A stretch of DNA of 64,000 bases from Parerythrobacter lutipelagi (GTDB lineage Bacteria; Pseudomonadota; Alphaproteobacteria; Sphingomonadales; Sphingomonadaceae), in the NCBI RefSeq assembly GCF_005434975.1, contig NZ_SKCJ01000001.1, positions 1 to 64,000 of the forward strand, read 5' to 3'. Below are positions 15,711 through 24,212 of this stretch, in pieces. The notes under the pieces are model-generated. The model worked only from the letters and a program-made list of their open reading frames with translations. It was not told the DNA's origin and did no database searches. Both the position numbers and the translations under genes were made by a program. Each line of letters opens with the position of its first letter. Position 1 is the stretch's first letter.

Positions 15711-16921
15711 TCGACGCAGCTGCTCTCGATATCTTTCTGGGTAAGACGCGCGTTGGAACCATTGCGCGCCTCGATGGAGATGCGAGCATCTTCACATTCG
15801 ACGAAGTCTACCTTGCCGACCAGGATCGGCCAACGCTGTCGCTGGCCTACAAGGACGCGAACGGCGAAATCATTGCCGAGACACGCAGCTATCGAACGAA
15901 GATTGAGCCGTTCTTCTCCAACCTCCTTCCCGAAGGCACGCTTCGCGACTACCTGGCCCGCCGCGCGGGCGTGAAAGCCATGCGCGAGTACCACCTTCTC
16001 GCACAGCTCGGGCACGATCTTCCCGGCGCAGTGCGCGCCGTCGCCGTCGATGCCGAGGAAACGGAGGCCGACGAGCTAGATGAAGAAGCGGCGGGGAAGC
16101 AGGCAGAGCGCGCGCTGCGCTTCTCGCTTGCCGGCGTGCAACTCAAATTCTCGGCGATCAAAGCCCAGGGCAAGAATGGCGGACTGACGATCCCAGTCAC
16201 AGGCAGCGGCGGCGACTGGATCGTCAAGCTGCCCTCTGCGAGACATCCGGACGTGCCCGAGGCTGAATTCGCAGCGATGAAACTGGCAGCAAAGATCGGG
16301 ATCGACGTACCTGAAATCGGCCTTGTGCCTCTCGATCAGATCGATGGCATACCCGAAGGTATCACCTGTTACGGAGAGTCCGCTTTTGCCATCCGGCGCT
16401 TCGACCGGGGAGAAGAGGGACCCGTACACACCGAAGACTTCGCCCAGGTGTTCGGTGTCTTTGCAGACGATAAATACGAGAATGCGAGCTACCGCCAGAT
16501 CCTCAGCGTGCTGGCGATCGAGACCGACGAGCAAAGCGTGGTCGAATTGGTCCGCCGGCTCACCTACTCGGTGCTGATCGGGAATGGCGACATGCACCTC
16601 AAGAACTGGTCGTTGATCTATCCGGATAGGCGAAACGCGCTGCTGGCACCTGCCTATGACCTGCTTTCGACGCTCGCCTATATCCCAGGCGACGATGCTG
16701 CACTCAAGTTTCATAGCTCGCGCGAGTGGGCGTCCTATACCTATGATGAACTCGAGGCGATCGCCGACAAGGCAAGGCTGCCTGCCAAGCTGATCACCGC
16801 GACAGCGAAGGATGTCGTTGCACAGTTCGACGACGCCTGGAGCAACGAAAGCGGACACCTGCCCTTCCCCGATGACGTGCGAAGCGCGATTGAGAGGCAT
16901 CGCAAGACTCTTGCGATCTGA
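15707..16921 (+). CDS. hipA: HipA-family serine/threonine kinase toxin
   Basis: 404 residues, close to E. coli HipA. The N-terminal subdomain has FFSNLLPEG and the gating region FSLAGVQLKFSA, in which Ser140 corresponds to the autophosphorylated Ser150 of HipA. The catalytic loop is IGNGDMHLKNWSL with Asp295 and the metal site is AYDLLST with Asp318, so it looks enzymatically intact. HipA phosphorylates glutamyl-tRNA synthetase in E. coli, causing growth arrest and persistence; the target here is unknown. Together with hipB it probably stabilises the element. Convergent with traI. Confidence 0.92.
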   Translation: MIDAAALDIFLGKTRVGTIARLDGDASIFTFDEVYLADQDRPTLSLAYKDANGEIIAETRSYRTKIEPFFSNLLPEGTLRDYLARRAGVKAMREYHLLAQLGHDLPGAVRAVAVDAEETEADELDEEAAGKQAERALRFSLAGVQLKFSAIKAQGKNGGLTIPVTGSGGDWIVKLPSARHPDVPEAEFAAMKLAAKIGIDVPEIGLVPLDQIDGIPEGITCYGESAFAIRRFDRGEEGPVHTEDFAQVFGVFADDKYENASYRQILSVLAIETDEQSVVELVRRLTYSVLIGNGDMHLKNWSLIYPDRRNALLAPAYDLLSTLAYIPGDDAALKFHSSREWASYTYDELEAIADKARLPAKLITATAKDVVAQFDDAWSNESGHLPFPDDVRSAIERHRKTLAI

Positions 16922-17014
16922 GAGCGGTTCCGAAATCCGGCCGTTCGCGTGTAAGCACCACCTGGACCAACTGCCTGGCCCAATTCGTCAGAAAATCTGG
17001 CACATAGCGGCCCT

Positions 17015-19927
17015 TCAAATCCCGAAGTCCAGTGTCTTGCTCTTGCTTCGGGCGAGTTCCTTTTCGGCCTTGTTGACCTCTTCCGGTTTCAGCTGATCAA
17101 GTTCGCCGTTTTTCTTTTCTGGCGGGGTCAACTGTGCGGTGACCTCGAGGGCCGAGGCCTTCTCGCCCTTGTTGCGTGCGACGGCTGCTCCGAGCCTGTC
17201 CGAACTGTCGACAACCAGCGTCAGGTGATCGCGAAGCCTCGTGATCGTCACCAGGAAGGTCTTCTGGTTCGACAGGTTGCGCTCGCGGCTGTCCATGACT
17301 GCAATGCCGCGATCGGATGTCAGACCCTGCGCCATATGGGCGTTCAGCGCATAGGCAAGATCGATCCGCTTCAGCATCGGATCGTCCTTTTTGAGCTCGA
17401 CCTGGTCTCCCTTGGAAGTTTCGAAAGTGACCTTCCCGCCGACAACGGCAACCACCCTGGCCTGGTCGGCATTGAACAGGCCGCGGCGATGATCGTTGCG
17501 GGTCCATCGGATCCGGTCGCCTTCATGGATCTCGAGCTTCCTCGGCTCATGCAAGGTCAGATTCTGGTCGCCCTTCCCTGCCCTGATCCGTGCCGGGTCG
17601 AACCGGAACCGCTTGCCGCGCTTATCCGCAACTTCGACCTGCCTGCCCTTCCGGTCCTGTCCCAGGACACGATACTCGCCCGCTGACAGTCCCAGGGCCT
17701 GTTGCTTTCTCGAGACCTCGAGCACCCGGCCAGGCTGATAGGCCGAGAGATGTCGCAGCTCTTCGCGGGTCGTGTTGACGCGGTCGAGCACTCCGAGCTC
17801 GGCCTTGCCCGGGCCAATCTCGCCATTGGCGAGAAGTCCCTGCTGGATGGCAGCATTGACCGCAGAGCGGATGGCGCGGCCCGAGGCGTAGATCGATGTC
17901 CGCGCGCGGTCGTTCTTGTCGAGCGCCAACCAGATGTCAGCAGCGACCAGCGCGCCATCGCCCTTGGCTTCGACCGTGTGCGGCTGCAGGTGACGCAGCG
18001 CCGTGCGCACATCGCCCGCCTGCGCTGCCGCCTGCGCCTCGCGGATGACTGGATCGCGGGCGCGCAGGTTGGTCGCCATTTCAGCGCGCGCCATACCCGT
18101 CCGCTGCAGCAGCGCGAAGGGTTTGCCCGCATCGACTGCGCCGAGCTGCTTGCGGTCCCCCATCAGGACCAGGCGGTGAACGCCAGCAAGATTGGCAAGG
18201 CGGACGAGCTTTTCCTTGTCCTCGTTCGAGATCATCGAAGCCTCGTCGAGCACCAGCACATGGTCCTTCAGCGCCGCCTTTGCCTCCAAACGCAGCACCG
18301 CGTTACCGGGATCGTCGAGCAGCTTGTTCCAGCCACCAAGGAACCGGGCCAGCGTCTGCGAGGCTATACCGGTGTCGCGTTCGAGCATCTGGACGAGAGT
18401 GTTTTGGATTGCGAGGCCAATGACCGGGCGGCCCTCGGCGCGCAGCACCTCGGCGACGGGTTTCAGAACGCTGCTCTTGCCGGCACCGGCAATTCCCTGG
18501 ACCGCGATCGTTCGATCCTCGGACGTCAGGATCAACTTCGCCGCTCCGAGCTGACCCTCGTTGAGGCGGAATCCCTGCCCTGCCATTGCAGCGGCCTGGA
18601 CACGAGCGGTCGCGCTTCCCGTCTCAACTGCAGACGAGCTCGCACCCTTGCCAGCGGCAACCTCGGACAAGATCCGCTGCTCAGCGATCACCGCGTCACG
18701 CGAAGCCAGCCAGCCCTTGTGGTCTCCCTTGCCCACTATGAGGTCGCCGGAGCGCACCAAGGCGCGGGTCCGTTTTTCAATATCGGCAATCGTCGCTGGC
18801 AACCCGAAATCGAGCGCGGCCTTGTAGAGCGCGGTGCGCTCGAAGGCAGCCTCGCGCTGCGAGAGATGACGCACCGCCGAAGCGACGGCCTGTGCCGCTG
18901 CGATCGTCTCACGGTCCTGTCTGAGGACCGACTTGGGCACAAGCGGATCAGCCGGATCGCCCCTGACATGCGCGGCGAAGCGTCCCAGCCATGCGCGCCC
19001 GCGCTCGACAAGCGAGCCGAACCTGCCAGTTTCGATCGACTGTTTCAGTGTGCGGATCCGGGCCCGCTCGACCAAGGGAGCGAGGTCCAACCCGATGGAT
19101 TTCGCGGTTTCGCTCCAGAGCTTGCCCAAGGTTTCGCGGTCCTCGATCGTGTCCTTACTGGCGCGCGTATCGAGCGCAGCGATGCGGCCAGCTTCAAGAC
19201 CAGGACCGCGCCGCGCATCGAGCACTTCCTGGCGGCGGCTCGAGAACGCCATGACCTGTTCGCGGGTGATACCGCGCGCTTCGAAATTGCCGTGCTTGAG
19301 GGTCGGTCCCGGCTCGTAGCCAAGCTTCTCGACCGCGACGCGAAAGCGCGCCATTGCAATAGAATTGAGCGTGGTGTTGAGCTGCCAGAGCCGGTCGTTC
19401 TTGAGCGTGCGCCACTTCCCGTCCTTGCCTTGCGTGACATTGGCGATGACCGCATGAAAGTGGAGGTTCGGCTCCTGGTTGCGGTTGGTGTCGTGCTGGA
19501 ACAGGCCGATCGCAAGGCTTCCCGTGGCTTGAGTGACGATCTTGCCTTTCTCCACCATCCGGGTCTCGGCCGCATTCTTCTCAGCCCAGTGCAGCGCTTC
19601 GAGGACGGCTTCGCGATAGGCAGGGATGATCCGCTCGTCCTTCCCGACGAGCGCCAGCAGCGACCAGCTCTTGGGAACGGAGAAGGTGAGGTCTGTACCT
19701 GGGCGGTGTGCCTGCCCGGGATTGCCGACACTGCTGCCGTCGGGCAGCTCTCCGCGCAGCAGCGCGTCGAACACTGCGGTCTCGACCTTGCCGTCGAGAC
19801 CAAGGCGCCTTGCACCCTCGCCGACCCACCGGCCCGAGCGGTCGGCATCGGCGCTCGCGTAGTAATTGTCCGAAGCGAAGTAGCTTGCCGCCGCCGATGG
19901 CGAGCGGACATTGGCGACGGAAAGCAT
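17015..19927 (-). CDS. traI: MobF-family conjugative relaxase/helicase (TraI/TrwC-like)
   Basis: 970 residues. The N-terminal TrwC relaxase domain has nucleophilic tyrosine candidates Tyr16, Tyr22 and Tyr23 and the metal-binding histidine triad His145, His156, His158 (QHDTN and NLHFHAV). A RecD-like helicase follows with Walker A QGIAGAGKSS at about 478-487, Walker B VLVLDEASMI near 545 and LMGDRKQLGAVDAG. The C-terminal helicase motif includes YALNAHMAQGLTSDRG. It nicks oriT, stays covalently attached to the strand and unwinds it. It is shorter than F TraI (1756 aa) and close to TrwC (966 aa). It follows traD by 48 nt in one minus-strand operon. Confidence 0.95.
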   Translation of the reverse strand: MLSVANVRSPSAAASYFASDNYYASADADRSGRWVGEGARRLGLDGKVETAVFDALLRGELPDGSSVGNPGQAHRPGTDLTFSVPKSWSLLALVGKDERIIPAYREAVLEALHWAEKNAAETRMVEKGKIVTQATGSLAIGLFQHDTNRNQEPNLHFHAVIANVTQGKDGKWRTLKNDRLWQLNTTLNSIAMARFRVAVEKLGYEPGPTLKHGNFEARGITREQVMAFSSRRQEVLDARRGPGLEAGRIAALDTRASKDTIEDRETLGKLWSETAKSIGLDLAPLVERARIRTLKQSIETGRFGSLVERGRAWLGRFAAHVRGDPADPLVPKSVLRQDRETIAAAQAVASAVRHLSQREAAFERTALYKAALDFGLPATIADIEKRTRALVRSGDLIVGKGDHKGWLASRDAVIAEQRILSEVAAGKGASSSAVETGSATARVQAAAMAGQGFRLNEGQLGAAKLILTSEDRTIAVQGIAGAGKSSVLKPVAEVLRAEGRPVIGLAIQNTLVQMLERDTGIASQTLARFLGGWNKLLDDPGNAVLRLEAKAALKDHVLVLDEASMISNEDKEKLVRLANLAGVHRLVLMGDRKQLGAVDAGKPFALLQRTGMARAEMATNLRARDPVIREAQAAAQAGDVRTALRHLQPHTVEAKGDGALVAADIWLALDKNDRARTSIYASGRAIRSAVNAAIQQGLLANGEIGPGKAELGVLDRVNTTREELRHLSAYQPGRVLEVSRKQQALGLSAGEYRVLGQDRKGRQVEVADKRGKRFRFDPARIRAGKGDQNLTLHEPRKLEIHEGDRIRWTRNDHRRGLFNADQARVVAVVGGKVTFETSKGDQVELKKDDPMLKRIDLAYALNAHMAQGLTSDRGIAVMDSRERNLSNQKTFLVTITRLRDHLTLVVDSSDRLGAAVARNKGEKASALEVTAQLTPPEKKNGELDQLKPEEVNKAEKELARSKSKTLDFGI

Positions 19928-19975
19928 GGGCTGGGATCACTTTCTCTTGGCCCTCGTCCCCTCCCCGGTTGAGCG

Positions 19976-22315
19976 TCACATATCCGGATCGAAGTCCCCG
20001 TAATCGTGACCATGGTCCTGCCCCTGATCGGCATCGCGGCCCTGCTTCGCTGCACCGCCAAGAAGCGACTTCTGCTGCTCTTCCTGGAGCCTCTGGTCGG
20101 CCTTGCCGCGCGCGACCTGTGCTCGCTGATGCGCTGCGGGATCGGGAATATCGGACCTGGCGGAAGGCACAGCCCGTTGCTCCATGCCGCGGTGCTCCTC
20201 AGCTTTCGAAGACAGAGGGAGTTCGGATTGAGCCGGCCGCTGAGGGTCCGATGTCGCCCTTTTCCCTCGCGCATTCGGATCGCGACGCTTCCTTGTCTGG
20301 TCCGGTCGAGCCTGATCGCCCTTGTTGCTGCGACGGGTCCGGCGCAGTTCCTTTTTGTCTTCCTTGTCGGCTTTCTTTTCAGCGCTGTCGGTGCGATCGT
20401 GCGCATTCCTCATCCGGCGAGGATCACCATCATTGTCGCCTGTTTCAGAGGCTGCTCCGGCACCGCCCCCTGCTCCCTCATTATCATCAGCGTGCCGGGT
20501 CTGCGGTGGTAACTTCGGCATATCCCGGGGAATGAAGCCTTCGGCCACCCGAGGCCAGTTGCGCGGTGCGAGAACCACGGGTGCCGCCGGAAATCCTTCG
20601 GGAAACTTGATGAAACCATGTAGGTTCTTGAGCTTCATCAGCTCGTCGGGAAGCAGCAGTGGGACGACCTGGCGCCGGGGCGTCAGGCTTACCGCGTCGC
20701 GCGCATTGTTATAGCCGTAGCTGTATCCTTCCTCCATCTCGCGAACCTCGCGGTGGCCAATGATATCGGAACACCAGGTGGCGGTCTCGCGATCTGCTGT
20801 GCCGAGGATCAGCTTGGTTCGGGCAAGCGAGGACAGGGTCATGGCCATGTTCTCGCCGTAGACATCCTTGAGCTTGGCAAAGGCATGGATCCCGGTGACG
20901 ATCGCGCCCCCGAAATTGCGCGCGGTCTGGAGGCCCTTCTCGAGCGAAGGCAGGCGATGCAGCGCGCCCAGTTCGTCGATCAGGAACCAGAGCCTGATGT
21001 CCCGCGAGCGCTGGCCCGCCATCAGCGTATTGATCGCGGTATCGAGCCACAGGGTGAGCAGCTGCGAGAGCACGCTCATGTCGATGTAGCGCGCGGACAG
21101 AAACAGGATAGAGCCCGGTTCACCTGCCCCGTTGACCCACTCGCGGACCGAAAAGGGCGTCCCGTCTTCGGGCAGCATCTGGAGCGCCTTGGCGTTGACA
21201 TTGAACACTGCACGCACCGATTCCGCCATGCGCGCCGCGCTCGGCGTGCTGATGGGACCGGCCATGGTATCTTCGACGAGACGGTGCAGATCGGAGAGAT
21301 CGGCGTTCATGAGTTCGTGGGCGAGCGCGGCGTTGGTGCCCCTCCCAGCTTCGGCGAGCTTGAGACAGGTCTCGACGAACAGCGTGCGCGCGGCGAGCAC
21401 CCAGAACTGTTCGGCACCGCCCCCATCGTGCGGGACGAGGGACTCCGCTGCGGCATGGAATTCGGCACGCGTGGAGCAATCGTTGAACACGCTCCAGGCG
21501 GGGCAACGCGCGTCGAGCGGGTTGAGAATGATGTCGCGTTTGGGATCGTAGAAGGTTTCGACAAAGGCCCCAGTAAGATCGAAAATGACCGCACGTTCGC
21601 CCCGTTCACGGATCTCCCTGGTAAGCTCGGTTAGGACGACGGTCTTGCCTGTCCCGGTTGTGCCAACAAGCATCGCGTGACTCTGCTCAAGCCGCCAGGG
21701 CCAGCTGACCCCGGCCAGATGCGCGGGAGAATAGAAGCCCGCATCCCGCAGCGAAGCCGACCCGGCCAGACGCCAGCGCCAGCCCAACGCATCGCCATAC
21801 TCGCGGGCACGGGCATCGCGGTTGTGTGCAGCGATCTCGCGGCTAAGGTCGCGCAAGGTAGCAAGCTCCGCCCCGCGTACATGCTTCTTTTGTTTGGACT
21901 TCTCGCCGAAGCGTTCGGCAACCCACCAGAAGAGCGCGAAGAGCGGCGCAAGAATGAACCCTGCAAGCCACAAGGCGCTGATGACCGCGCTCTGGAAAAG
22001 CGCGACCGCTTCGCGCATCGGCGGGTAATCGGTGACCACGGAAATGGGAAATGCGACGAGGCTACCATCGGCCAGCTTGAGGTTCACAAGCTTGTCCGGA
22101 TCGAACTCCATGAAGGCATAGCCAGAGGCATAGGCATGCATCCACAGGAGGTAGACCTGGTAGTCATCTAGCGCGCTGCTTACGTCCCAATAGACCAGCC
22201 CGAGAACGACCAGGAGTGTCACGATCAGGGGTCCCTTGAGGCCCGCGGCAAACATGAAGCCGAAATGCCCGAGGAGCTGGCTGCCGCGGGTGAAGTTGAC
22301 GAGATTATGCTTCAT
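19976..22315 (-). CDS. traD: Type IV coupling protein TraD
   Basis: 779 residues from the second of two adjacent ATGs (22315), which is 5 nt from GGAGG; the first ATG (22318) is only 2 nt away. Two N-terminal membrane segments (LIVTLLVVLGLVYW and ALWLAGFILAPLFALFWW) precede the ATPase domain with Walker A LVGTTGTGKTVV at about 217-228, Walker B LWFLIDELGAL and a TraD-type FLSARYIDMSVLSQLLTLW. The last 120 residues form a charged, low-complexity tail. The hexameric pump docks the relaxosome to the mating channel. The start overlaps the preceding small gene, and traI follows. Confidence 0.95.
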   Translation of the reverse strand: MKHNLVNFTRGSQLLGHFGFMFAAGLKGPLIVTLLVVLGLVYWDVSSALDDYQVYLLWMHAYASGYAFMEFDPDKLVNLKLADGSLVAFPISVVTDYPPMREAVALFQSAVISALWLAGFILAPLFALFWWVAERFGEKSKQKKHVRGAELATLRDLSREIAAHNRDARAREYGDALGWRWRLAGSASLRDAGFYSPAHLAGVSWPWRLEQSHAMLVGTTGTGKTVVLTELTREIRERGERAVIFDLTGAFVETFYDPKRDIILNPLDARCPAWSVFNDCSTRAEFHAAAESLVPHDGGGAEQFWVLAARTLFVETCLKLAEAGRGTNAALAHELMNADLSDLHRLVEDTMAGPISTPSAARMAESVRAVFNVNAKALQMLPEDGTPFSVREWVNGAGEPGSILFLSARYIDMSVLSQLLTLWLDTAINTLMAGQRSRDIRLWFLIDELGALHRLPSLEKGLQTARNFGGAIVTGIHAFAKLKDVYGENMAMTLSSLARTKLILGTADRETATWCSDIIGHREVREMEEGYSYGYNNARDAVSLTPRRQVVPLLLPDELMKLKNLHGFIKFPEGFPAAPVVLAPRNWPRVAEGFIPRDMPKLPPQTRHADDNEGAGGGAGAASETGDNDGDPRRMRNAHDRTDSAEKKADKEDKKELRRTRRSNKGDQARPDQTRKRRDPNARGKRATSDPQRPAQSELPLSSKAEEHRGMEQRAVPSARSDIPDPAAHQRAQVARGKADQRLQEEQQKSLLGGAAKQGRDADQGQDHGHDYGDFDPDM

Positions 22316-22634
22316 CATCGCCTCCCATGGGTCGGGGTGCAACGATACCGAGGCGCTCCAGCCGGCGCTGGTAGGCTGCGACCGTTCTGTCGCGCAGTGT
22401 GCTGTCGGGATGATGCGTAAGCAGCGCATCCAATGCGACCGTGATGAAGATGTTCTGGCGCACTGGATCGGTCGCCGGGGTCCTCAGATCAGCTTCGGTT
22501 GCGCGCTGCCAGGCATCGAAGATGCAATCGCAAACAACGATACTCGCGCTGACCCTGCGCTCTTCTGCTTGTTTCCTGATCCATTCGGCGATCAGGGGCG
22601 TGACATAGGTCACGAACCGGTGGTGTCTTTGCAT
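22305..22634 (-). CDS. Small RHH-like relaxosome accessory protein (putative)
   Basis: 109 residues. The N-terminus has a short beta-strand followed by two helices (RFVTYVTPLIAEWIRKQAEERRVSASIVVCDCIFDAW), which resembles a ribbon-helix-helix fold. A C-terminal helical region is TVAAYQRRLERLG. It is the first gene of the operon with traD and traI and overlaps the traD start. In F-like systems the genes in this position (TraM, TraY) bind oriT and contact TraD. The assignment rests on fold impression and position only; no family is recognised. Confidence 0.6.
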   Translation of the reverse strand: MQRHHRFVTYVTPLIAEWIRKQAEERRVSASIVVCDCIFDAWQRATEADLRTPATDPVRQNIFITVALDALLTHHPDSTLRDRTVAAYQRRLERLGIVAPRPMGGDDEA

Positions 22635-22709
22635 TTTTCCAAGTTCCTTGTGTTCAAAGAACCTGGCTCACCCTTCGAAAGGCAAGTGCCACTCTAGGCC
22701 GCAGCATGG

Positions 22710-22723
22710 GGTGTAGGAAAACG
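22710..22723 (-). promoter_or_regulatory. CGTTTTCCTACACC element ahead of the traD/traI operon
   Basis: On the minus strand this 14-mer is identical to plus-strand 38321-38334. It faces the RHH-traD-traI operon, ending 76 nt before its ATG. It contains the TTCCTACA core that forms half of the S24 repressor palindrome at 5930-5945. Confidence 0.5.
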
Positions 22724-22741
22724 GAAAATTCACATCGCTTT

Positions 22742-22930
22742 TCAGCAGATTAAACGGATCTGTGCCGACTCGGCACGGACGAGCGAGCAACTGGACCGCA
22801 TCCGGCACAGAAGATGACAACGGCGAGATTTCGTGAATTCGCGAAGCATTTTAATGCCTTCCATTGCAGCACCCGCTGCGTACGGTGTGCCAATTCTGTT
22901 CCCCATTGTGCGGCGAAATCCAGTGATCAT
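22742..22930 (-). CDS. 62-residue protein of unknown function
   Basis: ATG 22930 is preceded by AAAGGAG at good spacing, the main reason to call it. The sequence begins MITGFRRTMGNRIGTPYAAG and ends with a Cys/Arg-rich tail (RRCHLLCRMRSSCSLVRAES). No family recognised. It lies in the minus-strand direction of the traD operon, about 100 nt upstream of it. Low confidence because the amino-acid composition of the tail is unusual. Confidence 0.4.
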   Translation of the reverse strand: MITGFRRTMGNRIGTPYAAGAAMEGIKMLREFTKSRRCHLLCRMRSSCSLVRAESAQIRLIC

Positions 22931-23276
22931 GGTCGCTCCTTTCTCTAAGGCATTTTCCAACTGAGCCCTCGGAGGCGCGAGCATCCAGTTCGCGACCGTA
23001 ATTGAGCCTGATCTGCGTTTGAATGAATACCACGCACAAGGACCGCACACCCCGCAAAGGCGGCGGCAAAGGAGCGCGTGCGGTGCCCGGGACCGGGGCC
23101 TGTCGGTTCCCGCGGCACCGCGCCGGTCCGACCCGCTGTCGTTCGGGCGTGCGTGCGGGGCCCAGAACAAGAAGGCCGCGCCCGCAGGAGCACCGCCGAA
23201 GGCGGGGCGGGACCGAGCGCGACCCCAGCCCCGCTCCGCTTTTCGTCCCGCTCCAGTGCCAGCGAACACGAAAAAA
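22931..23276. other. Gene-free GC-rich stretch
   Basis: Apart from arginine- and proline-rich shadow frames nothing coding is seen. The part 23040-23270 is very GC-rich, with several overlapping short dyads. With the neighbouring inverted repeat at 23584-23727 it is a candidate location for oriT, since the relaxase operon is adjacent, but no nic motif could be recognised. Confidence 0.35.
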
Positions 23277-23302
23277 GGCAGGAACCGTCACCGGCTCCTG
23301 CC
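23277..23302 (-). terminator. Rho-independent terminator of the 23315-23536 gene
   Basis: On the minus strand GGCAGGA, a 12-nt loop, TCCTGCC, then a run of six T (plus-strand A run 23271-23276). It begins 13 nt after the stop codon of the small gene. Confidence 0.8.
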
Positions 23303-23314
23303 CTCGTATGGTCG

Positions 23315-23536
23315 TCAGTATTCGTCCAGCATGGCTCCATGGACCGTGTGCACCACGCGGCTGGCGAGATGCGCAGGCAGTGCGTTGTAGTCACCCTCGT
23401 CCAGGGCGAAGTAGCCCAGGTCTTCATCTTCCACCACGTGCTGGTCGAAGAAACTGTGCTGGGCGCGCCTTTCGGCAACTGCAAGCGCTTCGAAATAGCT
23501 GTGCGCGTTCATGTCCAAGGTGCTGAGTGTAGTCAT
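23315..23536 (-). CDS. Small acidic protein of unknown function
   Basis: 73 residues from ATG 23536, preceded by AGGAGG with 5-nt spacing; the longer frame upstream is rejected because of this site. Sequence features are an N-terminal MTTLSTLDMNAHSYFEALAV, an acidic centre (VVEDEDLGYFALDEGDYNAL) and ASRVVHTVHGAML. No family recognised. It is monocistronic, with its own terminator and a structured leader in which the ribosome-binding site is paired. That arrangement suggests a tightly controlled, element-specific function. Confidence 0.65.
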   Translation of the reverse strand: MTTLSTLDMNAHSYFEALAVAERRAQHSFFDQHVVEDEDLGYFALDEGDYNALPAHLASRVVHTVHGAMLDEY

Positions 23537-23544
23537 GATATCCT

Positions 23545-23578
23545 CCTGAAACCTGTCGCTGAGACGACAGGAAACAGG
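23545..23578 (-). promoter_or_regulatory. Leader hairpin pairing the TCAGGAGG ribosome-binding site (gene 23536)
   Basis: Transcript order: CCTG, TTT, stem CCTGTCG, loop TCTCAG, stem CGACAGG, TTT, CAGG, with the last CAGG being part of the Shine-Dalgarno TTTCAGGAGG. Plus-strand inner stem 23552-23558 with 23565-23571; outer stem 23545-23548 with 23575-23578. The same TCAGGAG design is seen ahead of 26158, 27759 and 37266. Confidence 0.5.
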
Positions 23579-23583
23579 CGGAG

Positions 23584-23727
23584 GGGCATGGGGCCGGCGG
23601 GTCAGGGATCGCCCCGAGGGCGACCGCGAAGCGGCGGTGGGGGCAACGATTTTGTCGGACCGGAGCAAAGCGCAGGGGAGGCAAAATGGTGGGGCCCCGC
23701 CGTCCTTGACGCGCCGGCCCCATGCCC
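23584..23727. repeat. 16-bp perfect inverted repeat framing 112 bp of GC-rich non-coding DNA
   Basis: GGGCATGGGGCCGGCG at 23584-23599 is the exact reverse complement of 23712-23727. Pairing continues inward with mismatches (GGTCAGGG against TCCTTGAC). Between the arms lies a further dyad CGCCC-N3-GGGCG. The 343 nt between genes 23536 and 23880 contain no gene. Candidate for oriT or another protein-binding structure near the relaxase genes, but the duplication could equally be a remnant of a small mobile repeat. Confidence 0.5.
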
Positions 23728-23806
23728 ATCACCCTTGGAATTCGGTGAGCCAGCCCCCTCCCCCGCTCCGTTACGTAGTGCAAGGGACGACCAGCGCGAT
23801 TGGACT

Positions 23807-23814
23807 TTCCTACA
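23807..23814 (+). promoter_or_regulatory. TTCCTACA element ahead of gene 23880
   Basis: Same core as at 5938-5945, 22712-22719 (minus) and 38325-38332, and oriented toward the downstream gene like the others. It lies 66 nt before the ATG. Confidence 0.35.
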
Positions 23815-23879
23815 GGCTGTGCCCGGGTGCATGTTGATCGAAGGGAGGAACCACCGAGGGGTGCAGGAAAGGAACCCCG

Positions 23880-24146
23880 ATGCCAACCAAACGAAGCGCT
23901 GTCGCAGCACTCCGGAAACTCGAGGCCGACCGGCTGGCACTTGCCGAGCGCCAGAAGCTACTTGAAGCTCAAGCCGCCCTAGAACTGGGACGCATCATCC
24001 TGGGAACGGGGCTTGAGACCTTCTCGAAGAAGGCGCTCGCAAGAGTTGCCGGAGAGCTCGGAAAGCTCGGTGAAGAGGCGTCTCTGCAGAAGCTGCTTCC
24101 ACCGGCTCGCTCGTCTCCTCGCACCGAACAGCCATCCGGAGAGTAG
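23880..24146 (+). CDS. Small coiled-coil protein, TraC/DUF6437-like
   Basis: 88 residues, ATG 23880 preceded by AAAGGAAC. A helical N-terminus (VAALRKLEADRLALAERQKLLEAQAALELG) is followed by RIILGTGLETFSKKALARVAGELGKLGEE. The KLEAxR...ELG pattern is typical of small proteins near mobilisation genes of alphaproteobacteria, remembered under TraC/TraD-like or DUF6437 names; the assignment is tentative. Likely a relaxosome or DNA-processing accessory. It is the only plus-strand gene in this part of the element and is closed by the hairpin at 24157-24188. Confidence 0.65.
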   Translation: MPTKRSAVAALRKLEADRLALAERQKLLEAQAALELGRIILGTGLETFSKKALARVAGELGKLGEEASLQKLLPPARSSPRTEQPSGE

Positions 24147-24156
24147 GAACAGCAAG

Positions 24157-24188
24157 AAGGGGCCCTGTCCGGTTGGACAGGACCCCTT
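24157..24188. terminator. Bidirectional terminator between gene 23880 and ssb
   Basis: Fourteen-base arms AAGGGGCCCTGTCC and GGACAGGACCCCTT (one mismatch) around loop GGTT, between two convergent genes. The minus-strand exit is TTCTTG, so the T tract is short. Confidence 0.7.
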
Positions 24189-24212
24189 CGGGAGGGAGAT
24201 CGACGGGAGAGT

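Noticed and set aside
17702-19972. 756-codon plus-strand open frame opposite traI
   Set aside because: Shadow of the relaxase gene; no domain or ribosome-binding site, and traI has all catalytic motifs.
22645-22662. GTTC/GAAC repeats ahead of the RHH-traD operon as a third LexA box
   Set aside because: The spacing between the GTTC words is 5, not 7, and the second is part of GTTC-AAA-GAAC; it does not match the LexA pattern.
22742-23269. Full 175-codon frame including the GC-rich stretch
   Set aside because: The N-terminal part is Gly/Arg/Pro shadow; only the last 62 codons follow a good ribosome-binding site.
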